DNA of 64,000 bases from NCBI GenBank assembly GCA_025352795.1, contig JANXSF010000087.1, positions 100,686 to 164,685 on the forward strand. The letters are read 5' to 3'. The position numbers and the translations under genes are program-made. Numbering within the stretch: position 1 is the stretch's first letter; every line of letters begins with the position of its first letter. This DNA comes from Acidobacteriota bacterium. Lineage in GTDB: Bacteria; Acidobacteriota; Terriglobia; Bryobacterales; Bryobacteraceae. Below the pieces are notes generated by a model, which had not been told where the DNA came from, made no database searches, and saw nothing but the letters and a program-made list of their open reading frames with translations. Positions 52,329-61,603 of this stretch are shown piece after piece.

Positions 52329-52604
52329 ATGGATCAACCAATTTGGAATTTCGAGCAGGAACCCTATGCGCAATCGCCAGACGAAACCGGCATTAACCTG
52401 CGTGCCTATTTGGATCGGATGGATGACGTCAAAATGCGCCAGTACGATGCGCAATGGAGCGACGCTGAACTGATGGAGTGGGACGGTAACTTTAGGGACG
52501 ATGGAGCGCTAATGCTGATCTGCAGCGAACGCGACGTAGATGCTGAAGAATTTCGTCAAGAATTGGAAGCATGCCTAAGCTATCGAAATCGAGTGCGCGG
52601 GTAG
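52329..52604 (+). CDS. Hypothetical acidic protein (91 aa)
   Basis: A short acidic soluble protein, rich in Asp, Glu, Trp and Met ([40 protein letters not shown]). It follows the phosphatase by 28 bases. Protein-like composition supports it being real, but no family is recognised. Confidence 0.55.
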   Translation: MDQPIWNFEQEPYAQSPDETGINLRAYLDRMDDVKMRQYDAQWSDAELMEWDGNFRDDGALMLICSERDVDAEEFRQELEACLSYRNRVRG

Positions 52605-52651
52605 TGTTAAGCTGAAGATGTGGCGTCGTTACTGAACACGTTACACACTGC

Positions 52652-52741
52652 GGAGGAATGGGTGAGCGGTTGATACCGGCAGTCTTGAAAACTGTTGTAC
52701 CTTAACGGGTACCGGGGGTTCGAATCCCTCTTCCTCCGCCA
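52652..52741 (+). tRNA. tRNA-Ser (TGA)
   Basis: A class II tRNA. Acceptor stem GGAGGAA (52652-52658) pairs with TTCCTCC (52731-52737), then discriminator G and an encoded CCA. The anticodon loop CTTGAAA presents TGA, reading UCA/UCG serine codons. A long variable arm (GTTGTACCTTAACGGGTACC region) and the T arm GGGTTCGAATCCC are evident. Stands alone. Confidence 0.95.
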
Positions 52742-52834
52742 AAACTTCATTCTGCCAATTTTTCTTTAACCTGTTTCCAACCTTCAGTACCATCTATCTT
52801 CCAGCTCCACATTGCGATTCATGTCATCATAACC

Positions 52835-53344
52835 ATGACCATGAGCACCAACAAAAAAATCCTCTACAGCCTTTCTATGGCTCTTGCCGCAGTTCTTATT
52901 TCACTCTACACTGCGGGTGGACAACCGGCTGAATATCGCGTCTTTCTGCCCACTACACAACCAGCAGAAAAAGTTTTCCCCTACCTTACCGATCCTGCGA
53001 AAGTTCGCATGTGGATCGGCGGTCTGGTGGAATCTAAGCCACTCACCGACGGCCCAGTGCGCCCTGGCAGCCGCAGTCAGGAGATTGTCGAAGTGGATGG
53101 CCAACGCATTGTGATGGAATCGCAAGTAATCGAATTAATCCCCAATCAGATCCTTTCTGTACGCATCACCAGTCCCGATATGGAAGCTGTCAGCCAATTC
53201 CGCTTTCAGCCCAGTGGCCTGGAACACATTCAACAAGTACGTTGCAAAGGATGGCTGCGCATGGCCTCCATTTTTATGCGCGGACCCATTGAAAAGCAAT
53301 TGAATTCCGATTTTGACCGCCTCAAAGCTCTCATTGAAAAATAG
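52835..53344 (+). CDS. Exported SRPBCC family protein
   Basis: A 169-aa protein with a signal-like hydrophobic N-terminus (ILYSLSMALAAVLISLYTAG) followed by a START/AHSA1-type fold: PAEKVFPYLTDPAKVRMWIG, VVEVDGQR-like strands, and a C-terminal helix FMRGPIEKQLNSDFDRLKALIEK. SRPBCC domains bind hydrophobic ligands; an exported one is unusual. It could be membrane-anchored. It precedes the dipeptidase by 20 bases. Confidence 0.7.
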   Translation: MTMSTNKKILYSLSMALAAVLISLYTAGGQPAEYRVFLPTTQPAEKVFPYLTDPAKVRMWIGGLVESKPLTDGPVRPGSRSQEIVEVDGQRIVMESQVIELIPNQILSVRITSPDMEAVSQFRFQPSGLEHIQQVRCKGWLRMASIFMRGPIEKQLNSDFDRLKALIEK

Positions 53345-53364
53345 ATCCTGCGATACTATTCGCT

Positions 53365-54585
53365 ATGAACAAATTGCTTTTAGGGACTTTCGTAATCGCC
53401 GTCGCCGCAGCGCAAACTCCCCGCGCCGTTACGGATGCCGAGGTCGCCCGCGTCCATCAATCTGCACTGCTCATTGATACTCATAACGATGTAACCAGTT
53501 TCACTGTGGATGGCATGGACATTGGCAAACCACAGACCAAGCGTCATACCGATCTGGCCAAGCTGAAACAAGGGGGCGTGGGCGCAGTGTTCTTTGCCGT
53601 GTACGTTGGTGCCGGTTATGTTGAGGGAAACCATGCCGCCCACCGGACACTGGAAATGATTGACACCGTGAAGCACGACATTGCAGCGCGGTATCCCAAC
53701 CAGTTCCAATTGGCCACAACCGCTGGGCAGATTGAAGTCGCTAAAAAGGATGGGAAAATTGCCGTTCTGTTGGGCATTGAAGGTGGCCACGCCATTGAAG
53801 ATAGTCTGCGTTTGTTGCGCACTTATTACGATCTAGGCGTACGCTACATGACTTTAACCCACAGCAATAGCAACAATTGGGCCGATTCCAGTGGCGATGC
53901 TGGCCGACACAACGGACTGACTCCGTTTGGAAAACAAGTTGTGGTGGAGATGAACCGTCTGGGGATGATGGTGGACATCTCACACGTTTCCGACAAAACA
54001 TTTTACGACGTCCTTTCCACCAGCACGGCACCGGTCTTCGCCAGTCATTCATCCTGTAAAGCGCTAAGCCCAATTCCCCGCAACATGACCGATGCCATGA
54101 TCAAGGCCTTGGCCGCTAAAGGTGGCGTAATTCAAATCAACTTCGGTTGTGAGTTTCTATCGGAAAAATCTGCCAACTCCTCAACCTGGACCAATCCTAC
54201 ACGCCGCGGAGCCATCACCGCAGAGTTGGCTAAGTTAGGAAAATTGTCTCCACAAAAACGCGACGCGGAATCGGTAGCTATTGCCGCTCGGTTAGGCTAT
54301 AAAACCGAACCAGCGACGCTTGCCGACGTGGTGGCGCACATTGAACACGTTATCAAAATAGCTGGCGTCGATCACGTAGGGATCGGATCCGATTTCGATG
54401 GCGTGACCTGCGTCCCAGTGGGCCTTGACGACGTTAGCAAGTTCCCTGCCCTGACCCGTGCCCTGTTAGAACGTGGCCACACTGCTGAAAATATCCGCAA
54501 GATATACGGAGGCAATTTGTTGCAGTTGATGCGAGCTGTGGAAACTTCTGCCAAGACCGCAGCTATGGATGGCGCACCACGATGA
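53365..54585 (+). CDS. M19 family membrane dipeptidase, exported
   Basis: A 406-aa dizinc dipeptidase of the renal dipeptidase family. Signal peptide NKLLLGTFVIAVAAAQ; metal ligands in LLIDTHNDVTSF (HxD), LGIEGGHAIEDSL, SHVSDKTFYD and FASHSSCKAL. M19 enzymes cleave dipeptides with a C-terminal D-residue among others. The stop overlaps the start of the PLP enzyme below (ATGA), which acts on D-amino acids, suggesting a route for salvage of D-amino-acid dipeptides. Confidence 0.92.
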   Translation: MNKLLLGTFVIAVAAAQTPRAVTDAEVARVHQSALLIDTHNDVTSFTVDGMDIGKPQTKRHTDLAKLKQGGVGAVFFAVYVGAGYVEGNHAAHRTLEMIDTVKHDIAARYPNQFQLATTAGQIEVAKKDGKIAVLLGIEGGHAIEDSLRLLRTYYDLGVRYMTLTHSNSNNWADSSGDAGRHNGLTPFGKQVVVEMNRLGMMVDISHVSDKTFYDVLSTSTAPVFASHSSCKALSPIPRNMTDAMIKALAAKGGVIQINFGCEFLSEKSANSSTWTNPTRRGAITAELAKLGKLSPQKRDAESVAIAARLGYKTEPATLADVVAHIEHVIKIAGVDHVGIGSDFDGVTCVPVGLDDVSKFPALTRALLERGHTAENIRKIYGGNLLQLMRAVETSAKTAAMDGAPR

Positions 54586-55739
54586 GTATAACTTGGGTGG
54601 AATTCGAAAAGTTGATTTCTTCAGGGAATTTAAAATGGAAGATTTCCAAAGATGACCTGCCAACTCCAGCCTTGATTCTTGACCTGGATATTTTTGACGC
54701 TAACCTGGCAAAGATGGCCTGCCATCTGATGGCCGCAGGAAAAGCGTTCCGCCCTCATGCCAAGACGCACAAGACCGTTGAAATTGCCCAGGCCTGCATG
54801 GACGTCGGAGCCATTGGCACATGCACAGCCAAAATATCGGAGGCGGAAGTGTTCAGCCGCGCCGGACTCAAGGGTCTGCTGGTTACAACTCCCTTGGTAG
54901 GGGCCTGGCGCATAGAAAGGGCTGTGTTACTTGCTAAAAGCCAACCCGACACCATTTTTTGTGCCGACAATGCAAGCAACGTAGAGCTGCTCAATCAGGC
55001 AGCGAGTGCCGCTGGAATTAAATTAAACATCGCCATTGATTTATTGGTTGGGGGCCGCACAGGCAGCACCCCCGGTGAGAAATCTGTAAAGCTAGCCCAA
55101 CAAATTCATACCGCAAGCAATCTACACTTTTTCGGAATTCAGGCATTTGCCGGACCTTGTGCGCATACGCTGGGCTTCTTAGAACGGAAGAAGGCCAGTG
55201 AACAATCCATGGGGCAAGCAGTGGAAACGCGTTGGCAAATTGAGAAGGCTGGCATCCCCTGCCCTTGGCTCAGTGGTGGGTCCACCGGAACATACAATAT
55301 TGATTCCGCCATTGACGGGATAACGGAAATCCAACCGGGCAGTTTTATGTTCATGGATATTGACTACAGCATTATCGGTGGCCAGGCCGACCCACAACAG
55401 TTCACTGATTTCGGTTTTGCCCTTTCCGTAATTGCCACCGTTTTCAGCAAACCATCAGCCAAGTGGGCCATTGTAGACGCTGGCTTCAAAGCATTTTCCA
55501 CAGATAGGCCGTTCCCACCGCAATTGCGATGCGGCAAAGTCCCTTTCCGCTGGGCCGGGGATGAGCACGGCAACTTAGACCTGACTCAGGCAACCCAGTC
55601 CATTGAACTGGGAGATCGGTTGGAATTCCTGGTCCCCCATTGTGACCCTACGGTCAACCTATATGACCGGATCTATGGAATTCGCGGATCTATGGTGGAA
55701 TCTGTGTGGAACATCGCCGCCCGCGGAATGATCCAGTGA
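54582..55739 (+). CDS. DSD1/D-threonine aldolase-like PLP enzyme
   Basis: A 385-aa fold-type III PLP enzyme. The Schiff-base Lys lies in FRPHAKTHKTVEIAQ, and the C-terminal domain carries a metal-binding pair in LVPHCDPTVNLYDRIYG. This architecture is shared by D-serine dehydratase and low-specificity D-threonine aldolase, both of which need a divalent metal. It overlaps the M19 dipeptidase by four bases, so it probably processes the D-amino acid released from dipeptides. No leader, so it is cytoplasmic and would need uptake of the released amino acid. Confidence 0.85.
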   Translation: MSITWVEFEKLISSGNLKWKISKDDLPTPALILDLDIFDANLAKMACHLMAAGKAFRPHAKTHKTVEIAQACMDVGAIGTCTAKISEAEVFSRAGLKGLLVTTPLVGAWRIERAVLLAKSQPDTIFCADNASNVELLNQAASAAGIKLNIAIDLLVGGRTGSTPGEKSVKLAQQIHTASNLHFFGIQAFAGPCAHTLGFLERKKASEQSMGQAVETRWQIEKAGIPCPWLSGGSTGTYNIDSAIDGITEIQPGSFMFMDIDYSIIGGQADPQQFTDFGFALSVIATVFSKPSAKWAIVDAGFKAFSTDRPFPPQLRCGKVPFRWAGDEHGNLDLTQATQSIELGDRLEFLVPHCDPTVNLYDRIYGIRGSMVESVWNIAARGMIQ

Positions 55740-55740
55740 C

Positions 55741-56151
55741 CTATAGTTTCAGTTTCGGGTAGCGGGCGCGCATCCAGATCACAAACTTTTCCGGTGCAGC
55801 CATGGTTGAAAGACGGCTTTGACGGACCAGCGACCAATCGGCAAATAATCCGCACTCTTTGATTTCGCGCAGGGTGGTTGGGGGGTCTGTACGATGCAAA
55901 TATTCCAGATCCACAACCCAACTTTTTACGTCGTTGGGGTCTGGCCGAGGGGTGGAGATCACCTTTGCCATCCCCATGATGGCCGCCTGACCCATGCTGT
56001 GGTACATGAAAACCTTATCCCCTGGCATCATGGCTTGAATGGATCGAACTGCTTGCGCATTGCGCACCCCATCCCAACAAGTTTTCTTATCTTGTTCAAA
56101 TTTGTCGATAGGGTAAGTGTCTGGATCGGTCTTCGCTAGAAAGTATTGCAT
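55741..56151 (-). CDS. EVE domain-containing protein
   Basis: A 136-aa EVE protein of the PUA-like superfamily: FLAKTDPDTYPIDKFEQD, then NAQAVRSIQAMMPGDKVFMY and HSMGQAAIMGMAKV. EVE domains bind modified bases in RNA or DNA and are found near modification or defence genes in some genomes. Here it stands alone, converging with the PLP enzyme gene with one base between their ends. Confidence 0.88.
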   Translation of the reverse strand: MQYFLAKTDPDTYPIDKFEQDKKTCWDGVRNAQAVRSIQAMMPGDKVFMYHSMGQAAIMGMAKVISTPRPDPNDVKSWVVDLEYLHRTDPPTTLREIKECGLFADWSLVRQSRLSTMAAPEKFVIWMRARYPKLKL

Positions 56152-56382
56152 TTATTCTCCGAGTAGTTTATACTACAAAGTAGATGTGGTTGCCGAGTAC
56201 TACGACGTTCAGTATAGGGTCAGCCTTATTGTTATACAATTATTGTGGGATCAATTGCGACGAGTAAAGGCTGTTTTTTGCGTTTTGGAGCTTGCTGAGC
56301 TCAGACAATGGTCGCTCTAAGTTGTAGAAGTTAAGGCCAAAGCTGTAAAAAGCTGCTGTTAGAAGGCCAAGGAATGGATTGA

Positions 56383-57063
56383 ATGCGTCCCCGTACTTTT
56401 TTGAAAACCACAATGAACTTGATTCCCGCCATTTTGATGGCTAGTGTTTTGTTTGCGCAAGCACCGGACCCGGCCAAGGCGCGTCAGGAAAAAGAAGATA
56501 AGCAGGACACCCAAAAACTTCCCGAAAAGGAAGCCAGCATCATCCGTCCCGATGGCACAACGGCTGGCGGAGCGATGGCGCCGGTGGATCCGCGATCTTT
56601 CAAAGTAGGACCGGAAGATATTATTGACATCAAGGTGTGGCGCGAACCCGATTTATCAGGTGTTTTTGCCATTCGACCGGACGGAAAAATCACGTTGCCA
56701 CTTGCTGGTGAAATGGAAGTGGCCAATAAGAGTTTGGATGAGATTAAAGAAGAAGTAGTCAAGGCCTACTCCAAGTATGTGCAGCGTCCTGAAGTTCTGG
56801 TTGGATTACGGCAAGTAGGCAGCAGAAAATATTATCTGGTGGGTGAAGTGTACCGTCCGGGAGTGTATCCCCTTGTGGTTCCAACCACCATTTTGGAAGC
56901 TATTAATGGCGCTGGCGGGTTCAAAGAATACGCCAACAAGAAGAAAATCGCTATATTACGCAATGGTCATCGGATCAAGTTCAATTATTCAGAAGTGATC
57001 AATGGTAAGAAGTTGGAACAAAACATCATGCTGGAAACAGGGGATCACGTGATTGTCCCTTAA
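56383..57063 (+). CDS. Polysaccharide export protein (Wza/SLBB family)
   Basis: A 226-aa outer-membrane-type exporter component. After a leader (MNLIPAILMASVLFAQ) the Poly_export domain appears (FKVGPEDIIDIKVWREPDLS, FAIRPDGKITLPLAGEM), followed by one SLBB segment (YYLVGEVYRPGVYPLV, INGAGGFKEYANKKKI). No lipobox Cys is present, unlike Wza. The longer N-terminus (MRPRTFLKTT) is kept here, although an ATG at 56413 is possible. The upstream 231-base gap contains a 13-bp palindrome ATTGTTATACAAT (56228-56240) and no gene. Confidence 0.9.
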   Translation: MRPRTFLKTTMNLIPAILMASVLFAQAPDPAKARQEKEDKQDTQKLPEKEASIIRPDGTTAGGAMAPVDPRSFKVGPEDIIDIKVWREPDLSGVFAIRPDGKITLPLAGEMEVANKSLDEIKEEVVKAYSKYVQRPEVLVGLRQVGSRKYYLVGEVYRPGVYPLVVPTTILEAINGAGGFKEYANKKKIAILRNGHRIKFNYSEVINGKKLEQNIMLETGDHVIVP

Positions 57064-57127
57064 GCGCGGTTTGAGTTCAAAGTTAAAACTAAAATCCCCC
57101 AACTAAAAAATCTCGGAGAAAAGTACA

Positions 57128-58813
57128 ATGCAAGGTTCTGATTTTATTCCTGTGAATCGTCGGGCAATGGAAGTGGACGATTATGTGGATGCCGCCAGAC
57201 GGCACAAAGCCTGGATATTTGGCCCCATGTTTGGCTGCTTGGTAGTTTCTGTTGTGATCGCATTCTTGTGGCCTGATACTTATATCTCCACAGCCGCAAT
57301 CCGCGTAATTCCGCCCCAAATTTCTGAAAAGTTGGTGATCTCCAGCATCAACGTGGACATGTCGCAACGCATCAGTTCCATGGCGCAGAATATTCTGAGC
57401 CGGGCCACGCTCACCAATATTATTCAGACGTACGGGTTGTACCCAAAAGATATCAAGCGACTGCCCATTGAAGATCTGATTGAAGATATGAAGAGTAAGC
57501 ATATCAGAATCGGCCAGGTCAGCTCCATGACCCCGAACAGCTCGGGCGAAAAGAAGAATTACGGCGCATTCTCGCTGTCCTTTTCTTACGAGAATCGCTA
57601 TATTGCCCAGAAAGTCTGTTCCGATTTGGTGGGTCGCTTCCTCTCAGAAAACTCTCGCGAAGCGCTAAACCAGGGCTTGGCCGCAACCGATTTTTTGAAA
57701 GAGGAACTGGAATCAGCGCGCAAGAAACTGGAATCCATTGAATCCAATTGGGCTGGTTTCCGAATCGCCAATGCTGGCCGCCTGCCTGACGATCGCACCG
57801 CCAACCTGACAACTTTGCAATCCATTGAATCGAGGATGGGAAATCTGAACGCGGCCATTAACCGCGTGAATCAGGAAAAGCTCATGCTGGAAACACAGCT
57901 ACGAATTGCCAAGGATCAATTGACGTCAGCCAAGAGTCCCGTGGAATCTCCGCAGGCCATGGCCGCAATGGAAAAGCGCAATGAAAAATTGGTGGAAAAA
58001 GAACGGGAAGTACAAGGTCTGGAAAACGGGCTGATTCAAGCAAAGGAACATTGGACTGAAAATCATCCCGATGTAAAGCGCTTTGAAGGGTTGTTGGCTC
58101 TGGCAAAACGGCAGCGTGACCAGATCATGAAAGAAGATGAACTGGCCAAAGCCAGGGAGGTTGTTTCCGCCCCCAAAGTGGAAGTGAAGAAAATTGCACC
58201 GATGAGCAAAGAAGCGAAAGCGCTGGATGCTCAGGTGCTCCAAATTGAAACATTGCTAAAGGCTAAAGATCAGGAATTGAACGAATACAACCAGGAAACC
58301 GCTCGCATGAACGGTACGGTAAAACAGTTTCAATCCCGTTTAGACGCCACCCCCCTTTCCGATCAAAAGTATCAGGAACTTACTCGCGATTACGATCAGG
58401 CGAAGTCCAGCTACAAGGAAATGAGCGAGAAGAAAGCTATTTCCGAACGGGCCAATATTGTCACTGGCCGCAAGCAGGGTGAAACGCTAGAAATGCTGGA
58501 TCCAGCCTCGCTTCCCCTCAGCCCCAGTGAACCAAACCGGGCCATTATCATCGGCAGCGGTACCATGGCTGGGTTGATGCTTGGTCTGTTCCTGGCCGGT
58601 GCTCGCGAACTGAAAGATACGGCCTTGAAAAATCTGAAGGACGTTCGCACTTATACACAATTGACGATTCTAGGTTGCATTCCTCTTCTGGAAAACGATT
58701 TGGTGGTTCGTCGCCGTCGCCGTCTGACCATGCTCGCCTGGTCAACTGCCAGTATCTTAGGATTGCTGGTGATGGCCTCCTCGGTGCTTTACTATACCCA
58801 GACTCGTCCTTAA
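57128..58813 (+). CDS. Polysaccharide chain-length/co-polymerase protein (Wzz/GumC-like)
   Basis: A 561-aa inner-membrane protein. N-terminal Wzz domain with one helix (FGPMFGCLVVSVVIAFLW), a long periplasmic coiled coil with alternating charged residues (about residues 190-430), and a C-terminal helix pair (AIIIGSGTMAGLMLGLFLAG and LAWSTASILGLLVMASSVLY). It lacks a fused kinase domain, which is provided by the next gene. GGAGAAA precedes the ATG. Controls polymer length and links the exporter to assembly. Confidence 0.88.
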   Translation: MQGSDFIPVNRRAMEVDDYVDAARRHKAWIFGPMFGCLVVSVVIAFLWPDTYISTAAIRVIPPQISEKLVISSINVDMSQRISSMAQNILSRATLTNIIQTYGLYPKDIKRLPIEDLIEDMKSKHIRIGQVSSMTPNSSGEKKNYGAFSLSFSYENRYIAQKVCSDLVGRFLSENSREALNQGLAATDFLKEELESARKKLESIESNWAGFRIANAGRLPDDRTANLTTLQSIESRMGNLNAAINRVNQEKLMLETQLRIAKDQLTSAKSPVESPQAMAAMEKRNEKLVEKEREVQGLENGLIQAKEHWTENHPDVKRFEGLLALAKRQRDQIMKEDELAKAREVVSAPKVEVKKIAPMSKEAKALDAQVLQIETLLKAKDQELNEYNQETARMNGTVKQFQSRLDATPLSDQKYQELTRDYDQAKSSYKEMSEKKAISERANIVTGRKQGETLEMLDPASLPLSPSEPNRAIIIGSGTMAGLMLGLFLAGARELKDTALKNLKDVRTYTQLTILGCIPLLENDLVVRRRRRLTMLAWSTASILGLLVMASSVLYYTQTRP

Positions 58814-58876
58814 AAAGACTGGAATGGTCCCCGACCTGATCGCAACCTGATAATCTTACAAATAGAAGGCATTGGA

Positions 58877-60013
58877 ATGAGCAGAGTACACGACGCACTT
58901 AAGAAAGCCGAACAACGGCCCGGATTCCCACCGCCCCCGCCGAAACCACCAGTTTCGAGGGGCCCCGATGCACACGCTAAAGGAACCAGTCATCTGGAGC
59001 AGGTGCTGGCAGCCTACCCACCAGTGCCGCCCCCGCAGGCCAATCCAGGCAATGCACCTGGATACGAACCTCAACCCCATCAGGAATTGCATGGCCCGGC
59101 AGTGCTGCAGCGCAGCGGTCCTGATTACGCTTATGGTCAGGCACCAACGGCTTCTAACGGTGGCAGGGTAGCTTTTCAAATGCCCCAGGCCAAAGGCATT
59201 AGTCTGGAACACCTTCTCGATAGGATCGAAGAAGTCCCCTTCCAACCACTAGCCGATTCCCATCTCATTGACGCAACCAAGCCTCACGACGCCCCCAGTG
59301 AAGAGTTCCGCACCCTGCGCACCCGTCTGAATCATTTGCAGACGTTGCAACCCATTCATACCTGCGTGGTCACCAGCGCCTCTCCTGCCGAAGGGAAGTC
59401 GTTCACTGCCGTTAACCTCGCTTTAGCCGAATCCCATCTGGCTGGGAACAACACCCTGCTTGCCGATTTCGATTTCCGCCGTCCCATTGTCCACTCCCTG
59501 TTTCAAATTGATCGCTCCCCGGGAATTACGGATTACTTGTTGGGTCGGGCTGAATTGCACCAGATCATTAAGCGGGTAGCAGGTACCAACCTGTTTTTGA
59601 TGCCCGCCGGTGAAGCTGTTTTGAATCCCTTAGAACTGCTAAATCTTCAGGAAGTCAGAGTGCTTCTGGATCGCTTACCGGAACTGTTCAATTGGGTTGT
59701 TTTAGACAGTCCTCCACTGCTTTTCGCAGCCGATGCGAATCTGCTTTCCACCATGTGTCATGGCACTTTACTGGTTGTCCGCATCGGGACAACCACGATC
59801 GACTCGGTTACCCGCGCGTTGCAATCGCTTTGTGAAAATAATGTGTTGGGTATCTCTGTGAATGGTGCGCGTCGCGGCGAACTCTATTCCAAGTACACTT
59901 ACTATCATTCGTATTACTACTCAACGCCAACGGAAGTACCGGAAGATGAAGAAGTGGAACAGGCATCCAGTTCCCGTAAACATAAAAAAGATCATGACGA
60001 TGACGACGAATAG
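58877..60013 (+). CDS. BY-kinase-type exopolysaccharide protein (CpsD/CapB-like)
   Basis: A 378-aa P-loop protein. Residues 1-110 are Pro/Gln-rich and probably disordered. Walker A is VTSASPAEGKSFTAVNLALA, Walker A' LLADFDFRRPIV, Walker B VVLDSPPLLFA. A Tyr cluster follows (YSKYTYYHSYYYS), as used for autophosphorylation in bacterial tyrosine kinases, then an Asp-rich tail. With the Wzz-like partner this forms the usual two-part regulator of polysaccharide export. No glycosyltransferase or polymerase genes lie in the window. Confidence 0.88.
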   Translation: MSRVHDALKKAEQRPGFPPPPPKPPVSRGPDAHAKGTSHLEQVLAAYPPVPPPQANPGNAPGYEPQPHQELHGPAVLQRSGPDYAYGQAPTASNGGRVAFQMPQAKGISLEHLLDRIEEVPFQPLADSHLIDATKPHDAPSEEFRTLRTRLNHLQTLQPIHTCVVTSASPAEGKSFTAVNLALAESHLAGNNTLLADFDFRRPIVHSLFQIDRSPGITDYLLGRAELHQIIKRVAGTNLFLMPAGEAVLNPLELLNLQEVRVLLDRLPELFNWVVLDSPPLLFAADANLLSTMCHGTLLVVRIGTTTIDSVTRALQSLCENNVLGISVNGARRGELYSKYTYYHSYYYSTPTEVPEDEEVEQASSSRKHKKDHDDDDE

Positions 60014-60028
60014 CCCATCGGTCGTTGT

Positions 60029-60070
60029 TTATCTGTACAACGCTTATCTGTACAATGGCTAATCGTACAA
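60029..60070. repeat. Tandem TTATCTGTACAA elements
   Basis: TTATCTGTACAA occurs at 60029-60040 and 60044-60055, and a degenerate TAATCGTACAA at 60060-60070, with a period of about 15 bp. They lie between the BY-kinase gene and the next start (60089). Their core TGTACA is itself palindromic, as in many repressor half sites. Confidence 0.5.
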
Positions 60071-60088
60071 AGGTAGATTTGAAAACTC

Positions 60089-60514
60089 GTGCGTAGAAGA
60101 CACTTTCTTTTCGTGGCCAGTTCCTATCTACCTTTTTGCGCGTCTGCGGCTGTCGCTTCCACATCCCAAACCATCAGCGGCGTCCTGATCTTACTCAGCC
60201 CCAACCCTGCAAAGCCTGCACTTCAATCCGACGACCGCACCCTTCCCCTTCACGGTGACGAATCCACCATGGGCGTCTTCCTAGACAAGCGAGTCCGTGG
60301 GCTTACCTTCCAGTTAACCGGCGTGCTCCAACCATCAGGAACCTTTGAAGTCGGTCCCATCCACACCAAGTCCATGGTCGTTTTAAAAGACGCCCGCAAG
60401 CTCTTTGTGACATATTGGTGTGACATCTGTTCAATCCGAACTTACACTCCAGGAATCTGCTGGTGCTGCCAGGAAGAAACAGAACTCGACCTCCGGGAAC
60501 GATACGACTCGTGA
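60089..60514 (+). CDS. Exported Cys-rich protein, unknown
   Basis: A 141-aa protein beginning at GTG with a leader (RRRHFLFVASSYLPFCASAA). The body is beta-rich (GVFLDKRVRGLTFQLTGVL), and the C-terminus has a cluster of cysteines (YWCDICSIRTYTPGICWCCQ), which could bind a metal or form disulfides. The function is not known. It overlaps the next gene by four bases (GTGA), so it is coupled to the epimerase-like protein. Confidence 0.6.
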   Translation: MRRRHFLFVASSYLPFCASAAVASTSQTISGVLILLSPNPAKPALQSDDRTLPLHGDESTMGVFLDKRVRGLTFQLTGVLQPSGTFEVGPIHTKSMVVLKDARKLFVTYWCDICSIRTYTPGICWCCQEETELDLRERYDS

Positions 60515-61554
60515 AACACAGCCTACTCATTCTTCTATTTCCATTTATGATTGTCGAAGCCGCACCGCGTTACAGCGCCCAAAAAATTCAGGTTGATGGC
60601 ATTGAAGTCGTACGCCTCACTGACTCCACTAAAAATACAGAATTGTCAGTGGTACCCTCAATCGGCAACAATCCCTATTCATTTAAGGTGAACGGCAAAG
60701 ATGTATTCTGGTCTCCCTACAAAACCCTGGCCGAATTCAAAGCCAAGCCCACGCAATTGGGTAACCCGTTTCTCGCACCCTGGGCCAACCGCATTGATCA
60801 GCCATCCTACTACGCCAACGGCGACAAATATCATCTGAATCCCGATCTTAAAAATTATCGTAACGACGGCTTCAGCCAGCCCATTCATGGTCTGGTTGTT
60901 TTCGCCTCAGAATGGCAGGTTATCAAAGTGGAGGCCGATGCCAGGGGCGCCCGCGTCACCAGTCGGCTGGACTTCTACAAATATCCCAAATGGATGGCCC
61001 AGTTCCCCTTCGCCCACACCATTGAAATGACATATCGGCTGGTGGAAGGAATGGTGGAGTGTGAAACCTACATCATCAACCACTCCATGGAGCCCATGCC
61101 CGTTTCCATCAGTTTCCATGCCTACTACCAGATTCACGACGCTCCTCGCTCCAAGTGGAAGCTTACTTCCTCAGCCGTAGAGCAGGTAGTTCTCAACGAT
61201 AAATTGACTCCCACCGGAGAGGTGAAGCCCAATCCATTTGCCAACCCCATGGAATTAGGGTCCACCATGCTCGACGATGTTTTTACCAACCTGACTCGAG
61301 ATGCCCAAGGCAAAGCTTCTTTTTCCATTGAAGGCGAAAAACAAAAGATCACCGTTTTGTTTGGCGAGAAATTCCCAGTTTCCGTAATCTATGCCCCCGC
61401 CGGTCCAGGTCGCGATTTCATCTGTTTTGAACCAATGACAGCCATCACCAATGCCTTCAATCTGGCTCAAGCCGGAAAATATAAAGGGTTGCAAAGCATC
61501 CCCGCCCAGGGCGATTGGCGAGAAAGCTTCTGGATCGTGCCATCAGGCTTTTAA
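60511..61554 (+). CDS. Aldose-1-epimerase-like protein, exported
   Basis: A 347-aa galactose-mutarotase-superfamily protein. Signal peptide (KHSLLILLFPFMIVEAAP) at the GTG start 60511; an in-frame ATG at 60463 lies inside the preceding gene and is unlikely. Conserved segments: LSVVPSIGNNPYSFKVNGKD, FLAPWANRI, QPIHGLV (typical GHGGxR-like region is altered) and SISFHAYYQI. It may interconvert sugar anomers outside the cytoplasm. Coupled to the Cys-rich protein upstream. Confidence 0.78.
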   Translation: MKHSLLILLFPFMIVEAAPRYSAQKIQVDGIEVVRLTDSTKNTELSVVPSIGNNPYSFKVNGKDVFWSPYKTLAEFKAKPTQLGNPFLAPWANRIDQPSYYANGDKYHLNPDLKNYRNDGFSQPIHGLVVFASEWQVIKVEADARGARVTSRLDFYKYPKWMAQFPFAHTIEMTYRLVEGMVECETYIINHSMEPMPVSISFHAYYQIHDAPRSKWKLTSSAVEQVVLNDKLTPTGEVKPNPFANPMELGSTMLDDVFTNLTRDAQGKASFSIEGEKQKITVLFGEKFPVSVIYAPAGPGRDFICFEPMTAITNAFNLAQAGKYKGLQSIPAQGDWRESFWIVPSGF

Positions 61555-61603
61555 GGGGACCCGCTTAAGGTTTTGAGAAAAAACTGGAATTGCACACAAG
61601 GCA

